Below are positions 1 through 10,618 of a DNA stretch of 64,000 nucleotides, piece by piece. Each line of letters starts with the position of its first letter. Position 1 is the stretch's first letter. Source of the stretch: Isoetes taiwanensis (taxonomy: Eukaryota > Streptophyta > Lycopodiopsida > Isoetales > Isoetaceae); contig JAJEKV010000045.1 in NCBI GenBank assembly GCA_021234155.1, forward strand, positions 10,550,631 to 10,614,630. Reading direction: 5' to 3'. The notes beneath the pieces are model-generated. The model made no database searches and was not told the origin of the DNA. It worked only from the letters and a program-made list of their open reading frames with translations. Position numbers and translations under genes: made by a program.

Positions 1-1930
1 TAAAAGCATGTTTGCACACTTGGCTTCATTCAAAGAATCCTCAAAAGTGGTTGCACCAGCAGCTTCATGTTGATGTGGTCAAGGAAGTAGACATCAACAT
101 ACTCAAGCTTACTGTTGACCACTTGAAAGAACTTGCAAGATAGAAAGTAGCAATTGAGGGAAGCATGCAATTGGTGAAAGATATTGTTGGTGTTGCAGCT
201 GAAACTTTGAATATGGTTTCATTTACTTTTCTAGAGTGACGTATCTGTTATAAAAGTCCCTTATTATTTAAGGACTGTAGGAGGCGAATTGTGTATTGCA
301 TCAATAAAAATTTGTTAGATTTATAGTCATTGAGATTCTCTAAAGAGTAAAGAAGCGACAATAAAGAAGTAATAAATAATACAAGAAATCTAGCGCGGCG
401 GCCAAGGCTGCCGCGAACATTTCTGTTTCCCGACCCCATGTGTATGGAGGTGGTTCATGTGGCAAAAAAAGTTATTTCATTTTCAGTTTTAAAATGCTTA
501 TGTGGGTATTAAACTAAGGTGTTAAAATATTTGCGGTTCAAGACGCTTATGTTAAAAATAAGGTACTAACACACTAGGGGCTCTTGGAACACTTAAGCCC
601 TCAACCAATTATCTACACATATATGATTCATTTAGGCAAGATTATGTGGTCTTGCTAATGGCAACATTTTTAAGCAAGGATTCTACTTGGATTCTTTTGT
701 AATTGGATAGTATATTTACCAAGGGGAAAATACCATTATCTATTCGTTGTTAATTATTGCTCTGTGTAGAAATGGTCATGGGCCGCACTTAGACTAGGCG
801 CCGATCTTCTTGGTTGCTTTTGATCTTCTCTAGTGAGTCAAAGATGGCTACGAGCCGCCAGATGTGAACCGGATTTCCAGTTTTTCTAGTGCCAGATTGA
901 AGTAGCAACAAAGCAATCGCATCTCATGCAAATTTAACCCAGTTTGTTCTTCAAAATCCCAGTTTGTTATTCAGATTCTTATGTTTCTTCTGTGCAGTGC
1001 TTTTAGTGCGACCAAGACCCAGCCGTGTAGAATCCATGTTCTTTTGAAGAGTAATTGTTAATAGTGCCGATACTATCACAACTTTAAGGTCCAATCTTCA
1101 AATCTCGGCCTGTACAGAAACACATTTAGTCAAGAACTTCTTCAAAACCAAGAATTTTCTTCAATTCCGGCCAAGTCGGCTGGGCAACAAAATCGGCTGT
1201 TCGGGCCTAATTCTTCACAATTAAAATCTTACGCTTGATGAAATTTCAACCAAGAATCAACCGCCTTCTACAAGAATCCGACCCTATTTTCTCTGATTCA
1301 AAACCTAGCATGCATAAATTTCCTTAAGTCGGCGGTTTCGGCTGTTCAAAAGACAATCTTTGGCTGCTCATCAGACTTAAATTTGGAGGCAGATTCGGTC
1401 TTGTGAGGCGAAAGAGCTCTGCAATGCCTTAATACCTTCTCGTGACATAGGTTTTTTCTTGAATGCCTTTTTCTCCCTATTTCTTGGATTTTTTTTTATT
1501 TCTTCCTCAGAAACTTACGTGTCGTTTTCAGAAATAAGCATCACAGACGAATATTCCAAAGGCATCTTTCTAGGAGAGTTATACATGTTTTGACAATACC
1601 AAGCAACCATATTATAGTTTCAAAGTCGCATGTAAGAAATGCATGTGCGGGTAAAAGAATGCTAGGGTATCTAAACAAATTGCTCTTACATTATGTATAG
1701 TGTAGGGCAACGTAGGCATCCGTTTTTTTTTTGGAATTAGAGTTGGTTGGGATATGCAATTATTGGGACTAGTCACCTCACCCATTCGCAATTATAGGAG
1801 GCAGTAGCAATCAGAAAGGACGTTCATCATGTTTTTTCGGAGGAAGATTGCAAAGTGTTTCTTCTTTTAGAAAACAATTTGGCCGCCCTTTGATTTTTTG
1901 TGTTTCTGTATGACCAAAGCAATTCCTTTG
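1..1930. other. Region without a supportable gene
   Basis: No long open frame and no recognisable protein motif is present. A short frame at 3-146 on the plus strand could be the tail of a gene that starts before the window, but I do not recognise it. The sequence is AT-rich with in-frame stops in all six frames. Homology to the second E0 copy (35.6 kb, minus) begins only at about 1920. Confidence 0.5.
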
Positions 1931-1961
1931 CTACAAAGTTTCTCCAGCTACGTCTCCAATT

Positions 1962-3591
1962 ATGAGAAATCTTCTCCTGGCTTGGGGTCATGTCCAACAG
2001 GTATCCTCTCCCATGGAGACAACATTTGAAGCTGGAAATCTTAGCATTTGTTGGAATATACATGTTTGGCAGGAAAATAGTCTTCCTCTTGAAGCTGAGA
2101 AGGAAAATCTTCCAGAGACTCTAATTACAAAAGTTAACGAGTACCTCCGTGGACCAGTTGAAGAGGGTTCGAAGGCTTTCAAATGCCTGACTGTCAGTCC
2201 ACTGGGGATGTGTGTTAATGTCGTGAATACGTCAGCACGTTTTGTTGGATGTGACTTTAGGAACCTTAAGAAATGGCCGGTAGAGGAGTATCAGAAATTC
2301 ATGGATCAGATTAGTATCCTAACGGACTAGCAATTATATTAATTAAAAATATTTATCAGCCCAGAGCATTTGAATGAGTGCTTGGCTGCAATGAAAACAA
2401 TAGATGGTGGTAGTCGGGTGTGGATTGGAGCCTACCAGGATCCCAAAGCAAAGTCAGGGTCAACCTCTAGAGTTCGTGAGCTTCAGAGCCTTGTCTTGGT
2501 CATGTACGTGGCCCAAGACCAAGTGGCAACACCTGCACTTGATGACCTGAATGTATGCTTTATAGACAGTGACCATCCACAACAGCATTCGAAACTTCCC
2601 CATCATCTGAAAGAGGCAGAGGACATCGAGAAGAACTTACCAGACGTGGAGTGCTCAGCAGGTAATATTCTTTGAAATAGGGCGGTCGCCCAATTTATGT
2701 GTTGTTTTTGCTAAAATAGTTTCTCTTTCAACGTATTGATTGTATCGTCCCTGGGGTGATAAGAGTGCAGCAGGTGGGTCTGGACCTCTCGTTCCGAATC
2801 GACTACAAGCCAAGACCTGCACGTATTTGGTGCGCAAACTAATGATGGAGGGTTGCAACGTTCTTGATTTCTTTTCTGGAGGTTCATTCAGTCGTGCAGC
2901 ACTATGCGAAGGCTACAAAGCAACTTCCTTCGAGATAGACGAGAACCTTCAGCTCAAGCTAGTGCAGATCTTCGATCAGCTAGAAATAATGTTGGACGAG
3001 AAGAAATCTTTGGCCCCGCGGAGGCAGAAAATTGCAGAGGGCAAGAAGAAGAAATCTGGTTCCAAGGCTTTACAGTTACCAATCGCTGCCCCATCAGCAA
3101 TTCCATTCTCTGCTCAAACAGTTCAGGAATTGCAGTCCACGCTCCACCTGAGTAAGGAATCCCTTGCAGAACAAATAAAGAAGGCTGCAGGAATAGGAAG
3201 TAAGAATCTCTCCATCTTCCGAAAGAAAAAAGCAAAAATTAATATGTTGGCAGGAACGCAACTGGTGAACACTCATGATGTGATTGACGGCAGCTCGAAA
3301 TTCCATGAGATAGTGGACAATGAACATGAGGAATCGTTCGTCAAGGATACACCTCAAAGTGGAAAGCATGAGAAAGAACAAAGGCAGGTAGACAATCCAG
3401 ACAGAATATCCGATGTGGAGAAGGATACAGGTGAGGTAGAGACAGGTGAGGGAGAGACAGGTGAAGAAGGTGGCTCGCTGAGCAATGAAGAATTCATTAA
3501 CAGGATGGAAGCTATAAAGCAAGCTGCCCAGCAGGAGCAAGATCAACAAAATGACATCGACAACACTGAAGAGAACCCCCCAGACCCCTGA
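1962..3591 (+). pseudogene. E0a: C-terminal half of ParB-methyltransferase-type gene (degenerate methylase)
   Basis: Three pieces align in order with the methylase half of the E3 and M genes. Piece 1962-2330 contains LLAWG and, where E3 has DLPYG, the sequence CDFRN. Piece 2370-2661 (IGAYQDP, VRELQSL, SDHPQQ) matches the M gene at 19053-19262 almost motif for motif. Piece 2732-3591 has the SAM-binding motif I as DFFSGGSF (2866-2889), followed by a tail of about 220 residues rich in K, E and Q. A 70-base intron (2662-2731) separates the last two pieces, but its acceptor reads AA instead of AG. An in-frame TAG (2328-2330) and nearby TAA break the first junction. No ParB domain is visible upstream. 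The catalytic motif IV is lost, so methylation activity is unlikely; DNA binding could remain. The family call is solid through comparison with E3; function is inferred. Confidence 0.7.
2662..2731 (+). other. Intron of E0a methyltransferase gene, carrying the E0 palindrome
   Basis: The donor is CAG|GTAATA. The aligned acceptor in the E0b copy is TTCAG, while here the last two bases are AA, so this copy probably cannot splice. The intron holds one E0 palindrome (2675-2696: arms AAATAGGGCG and CGCCCAATTT around GT). Confidence 0.7.
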
Positions 3592-3787
3592 ACCAAGGTT
3601 GGAGCTTATGAGAGTTGCTGGCCCAATTTCAGCAGTCACATCCGTCGAATCAAGGTTATATCTTATGTGATTATGTATCTAGTACTTGTATCTGTGACAA
3701 TTTGAAATCATGAAATACAATTTTTTGTTGTGACCATGTTTATGCTATTGGATGTAATTGGTTGTATTCTAATAGAACGTCTGACGT

Positions 3788-4002
3788 AATTGGGCGGGCG
3801 CCCAATTTGTCCAACCCGGGAGGCAATTCGTAGGCTAGGCTGAGGCTCTAGATGCAAAAGCAAATTGGGCGAGCGCCCAATTTGCCTGCACTAGAAGCGC
3901 CACCTCATAGAAATTGGGCGGGCGCCCAATTTGAACCCTGGGTAGGCGATATCAATTTTGGCAGACTTACCTTTGCAGGGAAATTGGGCGGGCGCCCTAT
4001 TT
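3788..4002. repeat. E0 palindrome cluster 1 (four 21-22-bp palindromes)
   Basis: Four copies at 3788-3808, 3862-3883, 3911-3932 and 3981-4002. The consensus is arm AAATTGGGCG, a 2-base spacer (GG, once AG), then the reverse-complement arm CGCCCAATTT. The copies are dispersed at 50-75 base intervals rather than in tandem, and the DNA between them is unrelated. They lie just 3' of the E0a methyltransferase gene and 5' of the small SYND-type genes. Confidence 0.9.
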
Positions 4003-4053
4003 GTATTTTAGCAGTATTAATATTAATACATTACAACAAGAGTGCAACTACTA

Positions 4054-4380
4054 TTACTCTTCTGAATCATCGTCACCAGGCGCTCCAGAGATCCTTTCGA
4101 TCATGAACATTTGATGCTCTCTATTCCATATAAGATGGATGATAACATCAAAGGGATCAGGATAATGGCGAGGATTGAGAGCAACAGTGGTCATCCAGTC
4201 TTCAAGTGGTATATCTCGCTGGCGGCACTGCTTGAAGTCCTCATGATTCATCTTGCAAGTAATGGAACCATGTTCAGGACCAGAATGTGTCATAGCTAGA
4301 CGGAGGTAAATATTGATGGACTTCACGAATTGATGCATAGATATACCCACCAAAATTATTGGTGGTATATACGTCGACAT
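4054..4380 (-). CDS. Small SYND-family accessory protein (E0)
   Basis: An ATG-started frame of 108 residues. It shares a pattern with 4567-4752 and 10099-10344: a [M/S/T]-x-[Y/H]-[N/E]-D segment (here MNHEDFKQC), then a variable loop, then a VIIHLIWN-REHQMFMIERI segment matching the others' RVVIxxxWxPERxAYE. The tail is acidic (DDDSEE). I know no family with this pattern. It lies among the E0 palindromes, and its recurrence in two unrelated-looking elements suggests an accessory role in transposition or its regulation (inference). Confidence 0.55.
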   Translation of the reverse strand: MSTYIPPIILVGISMHQFVKSINIYLRLAMTHSGPEHGSITCKMNHEDFKQCRQRDIPLEDWMTTVALNPRHYPDPFDVIIHLIWNREHQMFMIERISGAPGDDDSEE

Positions 4381-4566
4381 TATTGCATGTACATACTACG
4401 TATGAAACCCAATAATTTCACCGCATGAAACATCAATAATTTCGCGGGTATAATGTATCTGCAGTGCATTGCATAATGTATTCATCTGCTATGTCTCAAG
4501 CCTGCTAGAGTTCTGCAGAGGTCCCAATTGCCTCCTCCTCTACATCTCGACACCATTTGTTGCTTT

Positions 4567-4752
4567 ATGACCTACAATGATCTTCATGCATGCCTGCTAA
4601 AAGGGATCACCCTTGATCTCTGGCTGCATGGTATAGCAGCTGGTCGAGAGAGAGATTCCCCCGGCGAGTACCGTATTGTCATCAATATTGTTTGGGTTCC
4701 AGAGCGCGACGCTTATGAGATAGATAAAATCATCAATGACTATAATCTTTGA
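4567..4752 (+). CDS. Small SYND-family accessory protein (E0, second copy, 5' end unclear)
   Basis: The frame is open from about 4510 but the first ATG is at 4567 (MTYNDLHAC). The key signature is MTYNDL then RIVINIVWVPERDAYEIDKI, matching the copy-A gene's MSYNDIV and RVVIHLLWLPERRAYEL. The upstream part (PPLHLDTICCF) aligns with residues before SYND in the copy-A protein, so an upstream exon or start may be missing; CTGCAG at 4512-4517 could be a splice acceptor. It is divergent from the 4054-4380 gene, with about 190 bases between them. Confidence 0.5.
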   Translation: MTYNDLHACLLKGITLDLWLHGIAAGRERDSPGEYRIVINIVWVPERDAYEIDKIINDYNL

Positions 4753-4899
4753 ATCATGGCAGTCATAAGAATTTATATCTGATATGACTGTATTATGTAG
4801 CCTTCACACGTGATCTTATAGTGTTGAATTTACTTATATTTGTGTTGGATTAATTATATGTATGGCAGTCTGAATTTCACTTTTCTCGCAATTCCAAGA

Positions 4900-4988
4900 A
4901 AATTGGGCGGGCGCCCAATTTCCTTTGGAGGCATCCACGAAACTTTGTTCAGACCATTACCAGGGCAAATTGGGCGGGCGCCCAATTT
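4900..4988. repeat. E0 palindrome cluster 2 (two 22-bp palindromes)
   Basis: Two exact consensus copies at 4900-4921 and 4967-4988, each with arms AAATTGGGCG and CGCCCAATTT around GG. They follow the second small gene and precede the convergent 5183-5680 gene. Confidence 0.9.
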
Positions 4989-5182
4989 GCACACAACAAA
5001 TTGGTGTCTTGATATTGTGGGTTATGCTCCTTCATGAAAATAGACAGAACCAGTTCTATTCATACAGAAATTCAGTACATAGATGGAGTACACATACTGT
5101 AAAAGCAATGAAACATCATGCCTCGACGTAGATAGTTCGACACAAACAAAATAGACAATATAAAATAGCAGGGAGCCAGGTT

Positions 5183-5680
5183 TCAGTCAATGCCTAGTTC
5201 TACCTGAATAAGATCCCCCAGATTGAACTCATCAATGTAACTTCTGCTATATATATCCAGCCAGTCATCCAATTCAAGGATCGAGTGAGGAGTGTTGACA
5301 ACGAGCTTGATTACCAAACCTTCACGCTGCCTTTTTTCCTTCTTATAAAGCTTTTTAAATAACGGTCTGAACGTGTTGTGAAGCCAAACATCCTCTATTT
5401 TGAGCAGACTCTTCAGGGCCTCTCCCCTGTAAACATGGCATTTCAATGATATGAGGCAGGCTTCCAGCTCCACCCTACTGAGTTGATCATTGCTTTCCTT
5501 TAACAACCCATCCCCATGGAGGAGCTTCATGACCTGCGCACTGATTTCTTTTCTTCCATTCTGGTTTATCTCATTCTGCACCTCAACCTGCAACTGATAA
5601 GCGTGTGCTAAGATTGGCTCACTAATATGGGACTGCATTTCAGTCATTGTGAGTCCATACGGGCGCCTCGTTTCAACCAT
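5183..5680 (-). CDS. Hypothetical E0-associated protein, 165 aa
   Basis: A complete frame from ATG at 5680 to a stop at 5183. It is a mostly helical-looking, soluble protein with a basic stretch (KKLYKKEKRQREG, about residues 108-120) and an acidic C-terminus (DEFNLGDLIQVELGID). No signal peptide, membrane segment or known motif is visible. It is probably part of the E0 element because it sits directly beyond the E0 palindromes; it does not align obviously with the ELWDHF gene found at the comparable position in copies A and B. Confidence 0.45.
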   Translation of the reverse strand: MVETRRPYGLTMTEMQSHISEPILAHAYQLQVEVQNEINQNGRKEISAQVMKLLHGDGLLKESNDQLSRVELEACLISLKCHVYRGEALKSLLKIEDVWLHNTFRPLFKKLYKKEKRQREGLVIKLVVNTPHSILELDDWLDIYSRSYIDEFNLGDLIQVELGID

Positions 5681-5957
5681 TATGAGTGCTTTGATATGAA
5701 TCTATGCTGCACAGATTTGCAAAACAAAGCTTGACTAGCAACACCTCTTATACAGAAGGCGGTTTTCCGCGACACCGAGTTTGCTGTGTCTTTCTTGGCT
5801 TAATAGAAACAACACCTGCCATCTCATCTACCTGCACGTTTCCCGAAAATTTGCATCATTCGATTAAAAAAAACCATAATATTCTAGAAATTTGCGTCAA
5901 TTTCAGAGGCATATGGACTCAGGAAAAGTCCATATATAATGAAACAATGCTTATATG
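5681..5957. other. Region with no supportable gene
   Basis: A 118-codon open frame on the plus strand (5704-6060) runs into the tandem repeat below and has no recognisable motif. I see nothing else. Confidence 0.3.
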
Positions 5958-7056
5958 TAGCAAAATAACAAGAGGTTCCAGGGGGTTTGATATGGATGTA
6001 AAAATAACAATTCCTAAAACCATAGACTATATATCCCTAAAACAATTGAATGGATTGTAAAAATAATCACATTAGCTCACTGGGTCCATTGGTTAAAGTA
6101 GTCTTATTAAGTGTATTGAGTTATTTTGGTAAAGGTTTGAGCCCCCGTATTTCATATTCTAAAATCTTAAGCAAAGCCGTATAGAGGTTTGATTTTCCCT
6201 CAAAACCTTAGGCGAAATCGTATTTCATATTTCAAAATCATAGGCACCTCCAATCATAAATGACTATAAGCGAAACGAGAGGTGCCTAAAGGCCCTTGTA
6301 TTTCATATTCTAAAATCTTAGGCAAAGCCATATAGAGGTTTGATATTCCCTCAAAACCTTAGGCGAAATCGTATTTCATATTTCAAAATCATAGGCGCCT
6401 CCAATCATAAATGACTATAAGCGAAACGAGAGGTGCTTAAAGGCCCCAACATACAATTTGGGTCGTAGGATTGACGAATCCAATGACTATGGTAGTCCAG
6501 GGTGCACCTCGTTTAGAATATGTAGCAAAATAACAGGGGGTTCCAGGGGGATTTGATATGGATGTAAAAATAACAATTCCTGAAACCATAGACTATATAT
6601 CCCTAAAACAATTGAATGGGTTATTATAAAAAAAGCATAGATTCAAAATAAAAAATAATCACATTATCTCACTAGGTACATTGGTTAAAGTAGTCTTATT
6701 AAGACATTGAGTTATTTTGGTAGAGGTTTGAGACCCTGTATTTCATATTCTAAAATCTTAGGCAAAGCCGTATAGTAGAGGTTTGATATTCCTACAAAAC
6801 CTTAGGTGAAATCATATTTCATATTTCAAAATCATAGGCGCCTCCAATCATAAATGACTATAAGCGAAACGAGAGGTGCCTAAAGGTCCCAACATACAAT
6901 TTGGGTCGTAGGATCAACGAATCCAATGACTATGGTAGTCCAGGGTGCACCTCGTTTAAGAATATGTAGCAAAATAACAGGGGGTTCCAGGGGGATTTGA
7001 TATGGATGTAAAAATAACAATTCTTGAAACCATAGACTATATATCCCTAAAACAAT
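5958..7056. repeat. Tandem repeat, units of 565, 444 and about 90 bases
   Basis: The phrase TAGCAAAATAACA starts units at 5958, 6523 and 6967. Each unit runs through TTCCAGGGGG, GATATGGATGTAAAAATAAC, CTATATATCCCTAAAACAA, a CTTAGGCAAAGCCGTATAG block and ends in GGTGCACCTCGTTTA. Unit 1 contains an internal duplication of its second half (around 6140-6290 and 6291-6430), which explains its greater length. No coding capacity. Confidence 0.85.
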
Positions 7057-7954
7057 GCAGTTTGAAGCTATATTTTGAGACATGGCACAAACAAAAGTGA
7101 ATTTTCTTCGAAGAAATATGATAGGGCTTTTGTTTATCACTGTTTATATACAAAAAAAGCAGCAGATTCGAATCAAATATGGCACAAAATGTGAATAAGG
7201 AAGAAGGGTATACCTCATGCATGTTGCTCCTGAAGTCAAACAAAACAATTATTTGAAAAAAGTTCCTAAATGCTGAACAATATTGAAACAGGGAAACCAT
7301 AATCAATTTGGAGCTTCTTGAATATGTCTAATAAGTGGTAGACTTGGCACCAGGACCTTATGTTAGAACAAATGCTTGAACAAATTTTTTAAATTGTGGT
7401 CAAGATTATACCAGAATAAATTCACAGAAAACCTTGACCCTTTACCAATAATGGTTGTCTGTATCACTATGTAGACTAAACATACCAATAGTTGGCTATA
7501 TCACTGTGCAGTCTACACATGAGGTAAGATCTAAAATCATGTCGAAATCACAATTGTTAATTAACAATCAACCAAGACTCTGAGAGCAACTTAAATAATG
7601 CAAATGTAACATCACACATGCGACTTGAATACTTATCAATATATGCTGAAGATGAATTTATTGCAATGCTGAAGCTTCACTTTTCTTCATGGATTTGGAT
7701 AATACTTTTGTATGGAAGCCAAGGTCTTCCTTTTTATGGTTCGGTCTTCATCAAGGTAAGCCCTAAATTTGCAGTGTTTTTATGCCGGCATGAAATATAT
7801 ATTGCTCTAATACCTTTGAGAAAAACAATTCCAGGAAAGAATTCGGCCAGAATACAAATACAAATTTGCAACGCCTACTGAATCGACGTGTACACCAAAA
7901 AAACCTGTAACACAAACATATTGTAATTAAGTAGAATTTCATATTACAAATTTC
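7057..7954. other. Region without a supportable gene
   Basis: AT-rich, with only short frames lacking motifs. Homology to copy B (near 50470) stops at about 7955, so this marks the outer boundary of copy A or a later rearrangement. Confidence 0.4.
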
Positions 7955-8233
7955 ATGAATGAACTCTGATATGTATGCATCCAGAGAGTGTGCTAAATAT
8001 CCAGCACGAAGAAGAGGCCTCAATTGCTGTAGCATCTCGTCCAGATAAGGAGGGGGTTCAAGAATTCCCCTCATTGCAAGTCTCCTATAACATTCAGATG
8101 GATTAATTTCCATCAGTGGCTCATGACCACAATCAAATCGCTCCAGAATGAAGTTGATCAACTCCATTGTAAGCTCCTTGGTGGGACTGTGGCGCAACCT
8201 CCACTCCAAGAAATGGTCCCATAGCTCATCCAT
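7763..8233 (-). CDS. Copy A: ELWDHF-type hypothetical protein
   Basis: I place the start at the ATG at 8231-8233 because the copy-B counterpart also has ATG there (50215) with MDELWDHFLEW. The conserved part is about 90 residues, helical, with PPPYLDEMLQQLRPLL in the middle, and ends near IHEIC (about 7955). Beyond that the two copies diverge: copy A reads into an unrelated frame down to 7763, while copy B continues. A GTAAT following could be an intron donor. Family unknown. It is divergent from the small SYND gene at 10099, across minisatellite DNA. Confidence 0.5.
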   Translation of the reverse strand: MDELWDHFLEWRLRHSPTKELTMELINFILERFDCGHEPLMEINPSECYRRLAMRGILEPPPYLDEMLQQLRPLLRAGYLAHSLDAYISEFIHEICNMKFYLITICLCYRFFWCTRRFSRRCKFVFVFWPNSFLELFFSKVLEQYIFHAGIKTLQI

Positions 8234-8339
8234 TCCAGGCCGCCTGAGAATGCCAGGGCATGCTTGCGTGGCCTTCCGAGTAGCCAGGAGGATTGAGTCC
8301 AATCATTTGCAAAAGCAAGCAAGGATCACCGAAGCGAGC

Positions 8340-8829
8340 AAGGAACACGGAGAGTAGCAAGTAGCAAGTTCAATAGCAAGCAACAAGATCAAGTAGCAAG
8401 GAGCACGGGAATGAAGTAGCAAGGAACAAGGATCAAGATCAAGTAGCAAGATGCAATGAACAAGGAAGATCAAGTAGCAAGAAGATCAAGGAACAAGGAA
8501 GATCAAGGAGCAAGAAGCAAGGATCAAGATCAAGTAGCAAGGAACAAGATCAAGTAGCAAGATCAAGAGCAAGGAACAAGATCAAGTAGCAAGAAGATCA
8601 AGGAACAAGGATGATCAAGGAGCAAGAGCAAGGATCAAGATCAAGTAGCAAGGAACAAGATCAAGTAGCAAGATCAAGAGCAAGGAACAAGATCAAGTAG
8701 CAAGGAGCACAGGAATGAAGTAGCAAGGATTCCGAACAAGGATCAAGATCAACTGTAGCAAGAAGCAATGAACAAGGAAGATCAAGCAGCAAGAAGATCA
8801 TGGAACAAGGAAGATCAAGTAGCAAGAAG
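8340..8829. repeat. Minisatellite of AGATCAAGTAGCAAG-type units (copy A)
   Basis: Irregular reiteration of GATCAAGTAGCAAG, GAACAAG and GAGCAAGAAG words. It continues at 9813-9905 after an insertion. The same array, in opposite orientation, is at 49555-50105 in copy B. It lies between two divergent genes. Confidence 0.9.
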
Positions 8830-9812
8830 TGAAGTAAGTCTGTGTTACTATGTCATGCCAAGTTTGTTAATGCACTGCTACAGCTAGTCACAGTAAACTG
8901 TTAAGCAAATATCTAGATGTGTCTATGCATGTGAAGCTGAAGGACATCCGTGATAAAATGAGCTATTCAGTATATATGAAGTTGGGATATCTAAGTCATG
9001 GGTATTGCAAGCAGATTAAATTCGATAAACAAAATAGACTATGGTCTATTATAATTTGAATACCAATGATTTATTTGAGCGGGAAGATTATTGTTATCCA
9101 AGGTTATCTAAGGCAAGCGAGAATCATGTAGACGGTGCCGACTTGGGAAAGGCTGGTCCTATAGCCGAGTACCAGCAATGAAATCGAAAAAGGAAAGATC
9201 TTGATCGGGCCAGTATATAGGTAAATGATCCGGATATGTTTGGGCGGGGGAACTAAGCTAGAGAAGACTTGGAGAACTGCTTGGGCTATCGAGGTAACAA
9301 GCAAATAATGAACAGTGATTTATTCATTACCTTGTGAACAGTGTTTCCATATGATTTCGTTAATGGTCAAGTAAAATGAAGTCTTGTGTCTAGTGATGGG
9401 TGGTTTTTTAATTCACATACTCAAAAAAGCATGTGGGCGACACATGTGCTGCACAGGTGCTGACTGCCCTTCATTGCCCTTCAAACTGCCCTTCATTGCC
9501 CTTCCATAGCCCTTCATTGCCCTTCAAAAAATCATGAGTGTTTTCTATTATATAAAGGATATAATGAGCATATTAGTGATGCAAATGATGATGACATAAA
9601 TTATTTGGTGAAGGTGCTTATATGTGCTGTGATGGTCAAAAAACTGGGTAGGTCAATTAAAACGTTACCCTTTGAAGCGACCATTGTATGCACAGTTCTT
9701 TGAAGTTTTTTTTTGTTTATAATCTAGATGATCCTCTTGTGATCATTGTGATTGTTCAAATTTCGATACCCTGGTTCTAGCAAATAAGTTAATTTACTTA
9801 ACTAAATTCCTA
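8830..9812. mobile_element. 983-bp insertion into the copy-A minisatellite, 7-bp target duplication
   Basis: Copy B has an uninterrupted array at this position. In copy A the word CAAGAAG occurs on both sides (8823-8829 and 9813-9819) as expected of a 7-bp target-site duplication. The insert starts TGAAGTAAGTC and ends AACTAAATTCCTA. No terminal inverted repeats, poly-A tail or coding frame are evident, so the class is unassigned. Near 9465-9530 it holds a short array of TGCCCTTCAT words. Confidence 0.7.
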
Positions 9813-9924
9813 CAAGAAGATCAAGGAACAAGGAAGATGAAGGAGCAAGAAGCAAGGATCAAGATCAAGTAGCAAGGTGAAAAGTGAGAAGTGAAAGCAA
9901 GGTCAAAGAATTTATAGCTACGAA

Positions 9925-10045
9925 TCACAATAATGTTGAAGTATAATACCAATAATGTTGAAGTATAATACCAATAATGCTGAGGTATAATACCAATAAT
10001 GCTCACGTATAATACCAATAATGCTGAAGTATTATACCAATAATT
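9925..10045. repeat. 22-bp tandem repeat, TAATACCAATAATGCTGAGG type
   Basis: About five units of GTATAATACCAATAATGNTNA, differing at two to three positions. It lies immediately upstream of the TATA box of the small SYND gene. The copy-B counterpart is at about 49390-49515 in reverse orientation. Confidence 0.85.
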
Positions 10046-10055
10046 CTACAACGAC

Positions 10056-10063
10056 TATAAAAG
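10056..10063 (+). promoter_or_regulatory. TATA box of copy-A small SYND gene
   Basis: TATAAAAG, 36 bases before the ATG at 10099, allowing a short 5' leader. It supports 10099 rather than the in-frame ATG at 10021, which lies within the tandem repeat. Confidence 0.55.
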
Positions 10064-10098
10064 CAGCTCCATTCGGTGGTAGAAGTCATTCATCTCCC

Positions 10099-10344
10099 AT
10101 GGCTTATAATATCTATGAGTATGAAGATTGGTTTGAGACCATTCTGTGCTCCATGAGCTACAATGATATTGTTCGGTGCATACATAAAACAGTTAAGCTG
10201 GATCCCTACTTGCAATCCAAAGCTGATGGTCCTGAGTGTAATTGCCCTGGCCTTACTCGTGTTGTGATCCATCTTCTTTGGCTTCCTGAACGCCGTGCCT
10301 ATGAGCTGAATGCGATCACGTTAGCAGGGATTGAAGATGAGTGA
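10099..10344 (+). CDS. Copy A: small SYND-family accessory protein, 81 aa
   Basis: Starts MAYNIYEYEDW, then MSYNDIVRCI and RVVIHLLWLPERRAYELNAI, with an acidic end (GIEDE). It is the best-preserved member of the family seen also at 4054-4380 and 4567-4752 and, broken, in copy B. It is convergent with the transposase-like gene, whose stop is at 10619. The start follows a TATA box by 36 bases. Function unknown; its presence in three element copies argues for a conserved accessory role. Confidence 0.65.
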   Translation: MAYNIYEYEDWFETILCSMSYNDIVRCIHKTVKLDPYLQSKADGPECNCPGLTRVVIHLLWLPERRAYELNAITLAGIEDE

Positions 10345-10618
10345 ATCATCGACTCTATAATGCCATCAATAATATGTGCATCTAAATTATATGTATGCCA
10401 TCAATAATGTGTGCATCAGATGTAATGATGTGTATTAAACACCTATTATAAAAGATGTAAGGATGTTAGTATAAGCATAATGAAAGCTAATTGATGTATC
10501 GACAATGTATTAATTGTCCAAAATGCTTAAGTATTATAGCAAAAGAAATTACATACATAATTATCGAGAACATGACCTGAGATTGAGAGCTTTTAGCTAA
10601 TGCTATGTCCCCCACATG

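Noticed and set aside
9821-10018. Minus-strand frame of 65 codons with repeated IPQHYWYY
   Set aside because: Reads through the 22-bp tandem repeat upstream of the SYND gene.
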